Both the position numbers and the translations under genes were made by a program. From JBBQIY01 sp964618405 (GTDB lineage Bacteria > Verrucomicrobiota > Kiritimatiellia > RFP12 > UBA3636): DNA of 10,893 nt. Shown here in pieces: positions 6,374 through 10,893 of this stretch (position 1 is its first letter; each line of letters begins with the position of its first letter). The notes under the pieces were generated by a model. That model saw only the letters and a list, made by a program, of their open reading frames with translations, had not been told where the DNA came from and made no database searches. Location: assembly GCA_964618405.1 (NCBI GenBank), contig CAZUAY010000130.1:1-10893 (forward strand), written 5' to 3'.

Positions 6374-7242
6374 TTCGCAGCGTCCTTCGTCTCAGCGCCA
6401 GTCGGCATCAAAATTCGCCAGGGGAACTTAACGTTTCCCTCGGTTACAACCGATATCTCACTCGCCTCATGATCTGCAGGCAAGTGCATTTCACGCGAGG
6501 GAACAACCTTCACCTGAACAGGAGCATTCGGATCGGACTTCCGCTCCACCACCGGAGCAGGAGGAGAAAGAGGAGTAGAAAGAGCGAGAGGAGGTGACGC
6601 CTCAACAGCATTCTGAGGAGAAGGCGAAGCTTCCGCAGGAGCTTCAACAACGGCCTCAACCTGTGGTGGGGGTGACTCAGTTTCGGGTCGGCGCTTCGGT
6701 GAGGAGAAAACACCCGTCTTCTTAACAGGGATTTCCGACTTGACCTCAGGAGCTACCGAGACACTTTGCAAAACAGGCTTTGCAACCTCGGAAGCCGCTG
6801 CCTTCAATTCAGCCGTCTCGGCCCTCAATTGTTTGAGAACCGTCATCATCTCATTGATGACCGGATCCGGTTCGGCTCGTGGCGCAGGGGCAACCGTCAC
6901 CGATGCTTGCTGAGCAGCCGCGCGCTGAGAAAGTAGCATTTCAAGAAGCTTGTCTTGCTTCGAGTCACTACGCGTAACCATCCCACTAAAGATCACGACT
7001 CCTATTCCGCAAAACAGCACCACCAATACAACGAGTGCCACCATAAAGGATATCGCGAGGGTCATTTGACGACGACGCGCACGCTCCCGCTCTGCATCTA
7101 AAAAATCTTGAAATGCCTTGAGTACGGGAAACGATTCTTCACTCTTGGGGACGGACAACGCAAAAAAATTATCCGCATTTTCTTGGGTGTTGGGATCCGA
7201 GTTTTTGTTTTCTTCCATGTTGTTCATTCTGTTTTCCATCAT
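6370..7242 (-). CDS. Single-pass membrane protein with proline-rich outer region
   Basis: I do not recognise a family for these 290 residues. Layout: an acidic, Asn-rich N-terminus; a short predicted helix (about 38-55); a basic cluster ERERARRRQ; one long hydrophobic segment (about 60-87); a short coiled-coil-like stretch (about 124-155); a Pro/Ala/Val/Glu-rich low-complexity region (about 175-235); and a final 50 residues that look folded. The basic cluster before the membrane segment predicts N-inside, C-outside, an arrangement reminiscent of TonB-, TolA- or FtsN-like envelope-spanning proteins, with no sequence homology claimed. The start is uncertain: ATGs at 7242, 7227 and 7218 are all possible, and the one at 7227 has a weak GGA upstream. 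The gene lies 31 bp after the large GYF protein and overlaps the hydrolase gene. Confidence 0.82.
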   Translation of the reverse strand: MMENRMNNMEENKNSDPNTQENADNFFALSVPKSEESFPVLKAFQDFLDAERERARRRQMTLAISFMVALVVLVVLFCGIGVVIFSGMVTRSDSKQDKLLEMLLSQRAAAQQASVTVAPAPRAEPDPVINEMMTVLKQLRAETAELKAAASEVAKPVLQSVSVAPEVKSEIPVKKTGVFSSPKRRPETESPPPQVEAVVEAPAEASPSPQNAVEASPPLALSTPLSPPAPVVERKSDPNAPVQVKVVPSREMHLPADHEASEISVVTEGNVKFPWRILMPTGAETKDAAK

Positions 7243-7273
7243 TTAAACTATGCTGCATGCTAGCTCATTCGCT

Positions 7274-9271
7274 TCAGCTTTTTTTCATTCTTCTCATCCA
7301 GGGTTCAACGCGAAAATTTTTCGCTTCTACGTTTGAAGCGAGTGGTTCTGTTTCAGGTTGGCGAGGTTGCCCCTCTGTGTCGAAAAGGAGGCCGGCACCC
7401 CGTTCTAGTTCATCAATGCGATGCTGTAACGTTGCTTCAATAATCTGCCATTGCTGGCGCGCGCCTTCAAATTCTTTTTCCGCAGCAAGCAATGAGACTT
7501 CTTTGCGGCGTAATTGACTGGTAACAGAATCGTAGTCAGCCGCTCGGTGTTCGATCCGCGACAACTTCTCTCGCAACAACGCTTCCTTCTGGATCAGAGC
7601 CTTGCAGCGCCCCTCAAGAGCTTTGTCGTTTGACTCAGCGCGTGCCATGTCTGCCTGATGATGCCTCCGCGCGGATTCAAGTTCTTGCTGAAGCTTGGCA
7701 ATCTGCCGTTCGTTGCGCTGCTCCATTTGCTCAGCACGAGAGATTTCACCGGGATCACGAGCCAGAACACGTTCAATCCGTTCAATCTCCGCATGAATCG
7801 AATTCTGCATCTCCGCGCTGATTGCTCGGGCGACTGTGTTGCGCTCTTTTTCTTGTTCAAGGGTCTTGCGCATCATCTCAAGTGCACCTTCAGCGAACAT
7901 CTTGACAATCGCAATATCCCCTTCCGCTGGGCGTTCTGCGATAGCGGTGTTTGCTCCCGCCTCCGCGAGCATATCCTTGATGGCATCACGCTCCCGCATA
8001 ATCTCCGCAATTCTCGCCTCTGCCTCCTCAACCCGGCGCAACGGAACAAGGTTCTGCGTCTTTGCCGTTTCAGTCACTTCTGATAATTCAGCCTCTAGCT
8101 GCCTGATTTTGTCCCTAGATTCGCTGTCACGCTCATTCGAAAAAGCGAGAAGCTCGGTGAATTCTTCTTGGATTTCAGCGGTGTTCGCAGACGCTTCTTC
8201 AAGCCTTTTTTGCAACACAGCGCGCTCGCTCGTTCTTGTAGCTACGGTCTCAGCATGCTTTTGCTTCAACGATGCACAGTCCATCGCAAGGCGCTCATAC
8301 GCTTCTTTAGGCACGGAATCGATTGCTCGCTCGCGAGCCAAAGCCTCATCTACCTCAGCTAATCTCGCGGTTAGACCCGCGATCACGCCCTCCTGTTGGG
8401 CGACTTGCGCTGTTCTCAGTTCTCTCGCTTCTTCAAGCTTTTTTTCTAAATCTTCGCGCTCACTCGCTCTTGTCGCTTCGGTCTCAGCGATTTTTTGCTT
8501 CAGTTCTGTGCATTCTGCGGCAAGTCGCTCATACACCTCCTTGGGCACAGAATCAACCGATCGCTCGCGAGCCAAGGCCGCATCTACCTCGGCAAGTCTC
8601 GCACGTAGCTCTGCACACTCGGCCACTAACTCGTCAAATTCGGGGTTCACCTCCGCAGGTCTCGGAGCGGCTAATTGCGCTTTCAACGCATCGCGCTCAA
8701 CTTCAAGCGATTCAATCGTGCGCTCATACTCCGCAAGCGAATCTTTGGCTTCACGTTGCAGGGCCTCGATCTGCTCCTCGAATCCCGCTCGAATTCCTTC
8801 GGCAACTTCTTCCGCAACAAGTGAACTCGCTTTTCTCTCCTCCAGAGACGCAGGATACTCCCGCTCACGATCCCATGCATCCTCGCCGAAAAGTGCGGGT
8901 TGACGCGAGGCAATTCGCGCTTCTAGCTCACTGACGTGAAAACGCTTCGACCGCGGAGGAATCTTTCCCTCTCGAGCCAAGGGGTCTATGGCCTTTGCGT
9001 TGAACGGCCCCATAAACGTGCCGTCGGGCCGCTCCAGCATCGTGTCCATCCCCAACGCTTCAAGCTCGCGTGATGCCTGCCAGTTGATGCGATCAGGCGA
9101 AATCTCATCGTCGGGCATAATACGTCCGTCACAGGCCCAATGTACGAGCCCTTTCGTGTTGATGGGGCCGAACATCGACCCATTGCTCATCCGGACAAAC
9201 CACTCCTTCGGTGCCGATACGGCACCCTCAGGTTTCTGTTTTGATTCTAGTTTATCTGACATGGCGGACAT
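7274..9271 (-). CDS. Large coiled-coil protein with N-terminal GYF_2-like modules
   Basis: The protein has 665 residues. Residues 23-79 form a GYF_2/DUF4339-like module: Trp24 near the start, FGPINTKGLVHWACDGRI (34-51), and Trp64 in INWQAS. A shorter second module (about 80-113, TFMGPFNAKAIDPLAREGKI) keeps the GPF core but lacks the tryptophans. About 128-625 is almost all predicted coiled coil, rich in Glu, Ala, Arg and Lys. It includes a 78-residue tandem duplication (224-282 and 302-360) and a weak third copy. The tail is basic (WMRRMKKS). There is no signal peptide or membrane segment, so it is cytoplasmic. GYF_2 modules are thought to mediate protein binding; a scaffold role is inferred. 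Starts at 9271 or 9262 are both possible, with only weak SDs. The gene follows its smaller paralogue after 12 bp. Confidence 0.88.
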   Translation of the reverse strand: MSAMSDKLESKQKPEGAVSAPKEWFVRMSNGSMFGPINTKGLVHWACDGRIMPDDEISPDRINWQASRELEALGMDTMLERPDGTFMGPFNAKAIDPLAREGKIPPRSKRFHVSELEARIASRQPALFGEDAWDREREYPASLEERKASSLVAEEVAEGIRAGFEEQIEALQREAKDSLAEYERTIESLEVERDALKAQLAAPRPAEVNPEFDELVAECAELRARLAEVDAALARERSVDSVPKEVYERLAAECTELKQKIAETEATRASEREDLEKKLEEARELRTAQVAQQEGVIAGLTARLAEVDEALARERAIDSVPKEAYERLAMDCASLKQKHAETVATRTSERAVLQKRLEEASANTAEIQEEFTELLAFSNERDSESRDKIRQLEAELSEVTETAKTQNLVPLRRVEEAEARIAEIMRERDAIKDMLAEAGANTAIAERPAEGDIAIVKMFAEGALEMMRKTLEQEKERNTVARAISAEMQNSIHAEIERIERVLARDPGEISRAEQMEQRNERQIAKLQQELESARRHHQADMARAESNDKALEGRCKALIQKEALLREKLSRIEHRAADYDSVTSQLRRKEVSLLAAEKEFEGARQQWQIIEATLQHRIDELERGAGLLFDTEGQPRQPETEPLASNVEAKNFRVEPWMRRMKKS
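8192..8602 (-). repeat. 234-bp in-frame tandem duplication inside the large GYF protein
   Basis: Residues 224-282 (8426-8602) and 302-360 (8192-8368) align without gaps at an offset of exactly 78 residues (234 bp), with 44 of 59 positions identical. The shared core includes ARLAEVD, ALARER, DSVPKE and YERLA. A third, decayed copy lies at the same offset: residues 427-443 (7943-7993) share the ER...L.EA.ANTA pattern, and GCGGTGTT recurs at 8178 and 7944. The coiled coil has thus grown by unit duplication. Confidence 0.9.
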
Positions 9272-9283
9272 CGAGCGACTCGC

Positions 9284-10630
9284 TTATTTTCGGCGCTTAA
9301 AAACACCGATAAAACCATCGTGGCCGGTTGCTCCCGTTGCGACCTTGGACGCTACCTTAGACGCTCCAAGCGAGGAGATCTCACGCTTGAGCTGGTTTTC
9401 AATTGCGGAAAGTTTTGCGAGTTGCGGTTGTGCAGACTCCCCTTTTTGGGTGGGGCGGAGTCGAACCACGCAGCCAGACTCCCCTTCAGTCTGCGCAACA
9501 ATTTCGGGCTCAGTCTCCTCAAGTCTCCTGCTGGATAGGCGAGGAGCCTCTGCTACGGGCCGAAGGATCTCAGAAGACTCCGTCGGAGAATGCGCCGGCG
9601 AATCAAAACGCTCCGCGACCTCGCCTGCAAGGTCAGCAAGTTTTTCTTGAAGCCATTTCGCCGATCCACGATGCTTTGCATCGTTTGCATCAGCGTTTTG
9701 TGTCTTCTTCTGAAGTTCCACGACCTTGTCTTCGTAATCTAAAATCCGGCTCTTAAACTCGGCAATCTTACCTTCCAGCTCCACACAACGACCCTCGCGT
9801 TCCGTCAACTTCTTGCCAATTTCGATAAATCGTTTTTCGAGCTGTGCATACTGCGATACAATCTCTGACACCTTTTTTTCAACGTCAGCAGCTTGAGCCT
9901 TTGTTTCCGATATCGTAGCATCAAGTTTAGCAATTTTCTGTGCAGCCTCTTTCGCCTCTCGACCTCTACGTGCAGCCTCCACAGCAACCTTGGCAGCCGC
10001 ATTCTCCGCATCAACAAGCTTTGCCTCTAGTTCCGAACATCGCACCTTGCCGACATCCAACCCCTCTAATTCAGACCGCAGGCCTTCTAGTTCAGACTGC
10101 ACCTTGAGTTCGGCGGCCTTCATCCCCGAGATAATGCTGTTGAGCTTCTGACGCTCTGCATCAAATTCTAAATCTTTTGCTGCTAATGAAGCCTCGGCTG
10201 CTCGCTTTGCCTTGACGCTTTCTCGAAGTTCCTTTTCGGCCGCCATCACCTTCTCAACCAAAACGGCACCCGTAGTTCCGGAAACGCCACCGAGAAGCGC
10301 ATCGCTAACCGTTCCGCCGCGGACAAAGAGAATACCATCAGAGGGAACACTCGACATGACATCATGCCGATCAATATATTCTCGAGCAAAAGGTCCCAGA
10401 ACATTGAGCGACTCCCCAACTTCAAGAACAATGCAATCAAATCCGAGGTCAGAGCACGACACGGCCGAAAGCCAATCCGTCCCGTTAGAAGAAACTTGGG
10501 TCTGCGCATTGAGGTCACCCGACAAGACTAAGCTTCGGACAGAATTGATATCAAAAGGCCCTTTTTTGGCACCCTCATTGTTTTTCCAATACCATGCCTT
10601 CGCACCCGCTTCCGCATTCTTAGTGACCAT
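9284..10630 (-). CDS. GYF_2-like coiled-coil protein, smaller paralogue
   Basis: The protein has 448 residues and no membrane segment. The N-terminus WYWKNNEGAKKGPFDINSVRSLVLSGDL (13-40) with Trp53 in GTDWLSA is a GYF_2/DUF4339-like module. A second, degenerate module follows (about 62-106, VLGPFAREYID...FVRGG), as in the neighbouring larger protein; both proteins share an LGxD...GPF...ID...P...F pattern there. About 125-345 is predicted coiled coil rich in Ala, Glu and Lys. About 350-400 is a low-complexity linker, and the tail is short and basic (VFKRRK). The shared layout argues that the two genes arose by duplication. The ATG at 10630 has an excellent SD (GAGGAG, 7 nt away). This is the first gene of the minus block. 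It is expected to be a cytoplasmic scaffold; function is unknown. Confidence 0.88.
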   Translation of the reverse strand: MVTKNAEAGAKAWYWKNNEGAKKGPFDINSVRSLVLSGDLNAQTQVSSNGTDWLSAVSCSDLGFDCIVLEVGESLNVLGPFAREYIDRHDVMSSVPSDGILFVRGGTVSDALLGGVSGTTGAVLVEKVMAAEKELRESVKAKRAAEASLAAKDLEFDAERQKLNSIISGMKAAELKVQSELEGLRSELEGLDVGKVRCSELEAKLVDAENAAAKVAVEAARRGREAKEAAQKIAKLDATISETKAQAADVEKKVSEIVSQYAQLEKRFIEIGKKLTEREGRCVELEGKIAEFKSRILDYEDKVVELQKKTQNADANDAKHRGSAKWLQEKLADLAGEVAERFDSPAHSPTESSEILRPVAEAPRLSSRRLEETEPEIVAQTEGESGCVVRLRPTQKGESAQPQLAKLSAIENQLKREISSLGASKVASKVATGATGHDGFIGVFKRRK

Positions 10631-10635
10631 CTCCG

Positions 10636-10650
10636 AACTCCTCTCCTTGG
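10636..10650 (-). promoter_or_regulatory. Strong ribosome binding site of the GYF operon
   Basis: On the minus strand AAGGAGAGGAG precedes the ATG at 10630; the proximal GAGGAG ends 7 nt before the start. It is one of the strongest SDs in the window and contrasts with the SD-less starts in the plus block. It suggests efficient translation of the first coiled-coil gene. Confidence 0.75.
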
Positions 10651-10660
10651 TTAAGTCTCA

Positions 10661-10689
10661 ATAGTACCATAAAGCCTGCCTCGCTACAA
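10661..10689 (-). promoter_or_regulatory. Possible promoter of the GYF operon
   Basis: On the minus strand TTGTAG (10684-10689) and TACTAT (10661-10666) are separated by 17 bp. The -10 matches four of six consensus bases, the -35 three to four. The predicted start near 10654 would give a leader of about 24 nt that includes the strong SD. The match is modest and rests on spacing and position. Confidence 0.4.
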
Positions 10690-10820
10690 AACCAAAAAAA
10701 TGTAATCCCTTGTTCAGGGGTGCGCGTCAATTTAGTTGATGGGTAGTGGCATCTGGGTGTCCACGAAATTCTCAGGTAAGATTTTTCGTAAAATAGTTAG
10801 CAAAAACCGCATTTTTTCTC
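10690..10820. other. Divergent intergenic region
   Basis: I see no convincing gene in this stretch. It holds short imperfect hairpins (CCCT-TGTTC-AGGG at about 10708-10720; CCGCA/TGCGG arms around a T-rich loop at about 10807-10826, the latter overlapping the -35 of the rightward promoter). The region separates the leftward GYF operon from a rightward gene that starts at or beyond the window edge. Confidence 0.5.
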
Positions 10821-10849
10821 TTGCGGCTGATTTAGGCATATGGTATTAT
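10821..10849 (+). promoter_or_regulatory. Rightward promoter at window edge
   Basis: TTGCGG (10821-10826) and TATTAT (10844-10849) are separated by exactly 17 bp. Transcription would begin near 10856, inside the inverted repeat at 10851-10872. The -35 is weak (TTG only) and the -10 is good (five of six positions). Confidence 0.5.
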
Positions 10850-10850
10850 A

Positions 10851-10872
10851 TTGTACTCGTAACTGAGTACAA
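10851..10872. promoter_or_regulatory. Perfect 8-6-8 inverted repeat, probable operator
   Basis: TTGTACTC and GAGTACAA are exact reverse complements separated by 6 bp (GTAACT). The repeat starts 1 bp after the -10 element of the rightward promoter and covers the predicted transcription start, where a dimeric repressor would block initiation. There is no T-tract behind it, so it is not a terminator. The cognate regulator is not in the window; autoregulation by the gene just beyond the right edge is one possibility. Confidence 0.65.
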
Positions 10873-10877
10873 CATTC

Positions 10878-10886
10878 AAAGAGGGA
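10878..10886 (+). promoter_or_regulatory. Ribosome binding site of a gene beyond the right edge
   Basis: AAAGAGGGA lies 6-14 nt before the window end, downstream of the rightward promoter and inverted repeat. Normal spacing puts a start codon at about 10892-10896. The window ends in ATT, so a TTG start at 10892 is possible if the next base is G; otherwise the start lies outside. Confidence 0.5.
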
Positions 10887-10893
10887 CAGCATT

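Noticed and set aside
6500..6720. Proline-rich segment as a canonical GYF ligand (PPG-type)
   Set aside because: The proline runs (SPPPQ, SPPL, SPPAP) lack the PPG core and are predicted to lie outside the cytoplasm, away from the GYF proteins.
7836..8903. 355-residue plus-strand reading frame opposite the large coiled-coil gene
   Set aside because: It is extremely rich in Ser and Ala with no domain-like order, which is what the antisense of a Glu/Ala/Arg-rich coiled coil gives. The minus frame has a clear GYF_2 module and heptad pattern.
8323..8934. 203-residue plus-strand frame inside the same gene
   Set aside because: Another antisense shadow, with irregular Pro/Arg/Leu composition and no SD or neighbour spacing.
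10212..10664. 150-residue plus-strand frame at the start of the smaller GYF gene
   Set aside because: It is antisense to a GYF_2 module with an excellent SD, and lacks a start context of its own.
10707..10720. CCCT/AGGG hairpin as a terminator
   Set aside because: The stem is only 4-5 bp and no T-tract follows directly on either strand; on the minus strand the T-run is 6 nt away.

Overview
The window is a compact bacterial chromosomal segment. It has two blocks of genes that converge at about 5.58-5.60 kb, flanked by short non-coding regions that carry most of the regulatory-looking sequence. I favour a PVC-group bacterium (Verrucomicrobiota, Kiritimatiellota or Lentisphaerota). The reasons are an exosortase with a separate EpsI-type partner, large coiled-coil proteins with GYF_2/DUF4339-type N-termini, and patchy use of Shine-Dalgarno (SD) sequences. 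This placement is an inference from gene content, not a phylogenetic result.

Left edge (1-210): non-coding DNA with two short arrays of the 7-bp unit CTAGCRA, then a good sigma70-type promoter whose predicted start lies only a few bases before the first ATG. Plus-strand block (211-5577): seven tightly packed genes. They encode an exosortase membrane transpeptidase, an EpsI-type partner (TTG start, overlapping the exosortase, with a four-cysteine motif), RdgB/HAM1 house-cleaning nucleotidase, an unrecognised single-pass membrane protein, a HAD-IIB phosphatase, a PgsA-like CDP-alcohol phosphatidyltransferase, and TruA. Gaps are 3-34 bp, so co-transcription is likely. The block mixes envelope functions with housekeeping ones.

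Minus-strand block (10630 down to 5603): four closely spaced genes. Two are coiled-coil proteins, each starting with a GYF_2-like module plus a second degenerate module. Then come a single-pass membrane protein with a proline-rich outer region and a YycJ/WalJ-type metallo-beta-lactamase-fold hydrolase. The larger coiled-coil protein holds a 234-bp (78-residue) internal tandem duplication with traces of a third copy. The first three genes look like the parts of a membrane-linked scaffold and are the best candidate here for an undescribed system; no function can be assigned from sequence alone.

Right edge (10631-10893): a divergent intergenic region. It has a strong SD and a plausible promoter for the minus block. 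On the plus strand, just before the window ends, there is a promoter, a perfect 8-6-8 inverted repeat over the expected transcription start, and an SD. A gene controlled by a dimeric regulator probably begins at or just past base 10893.
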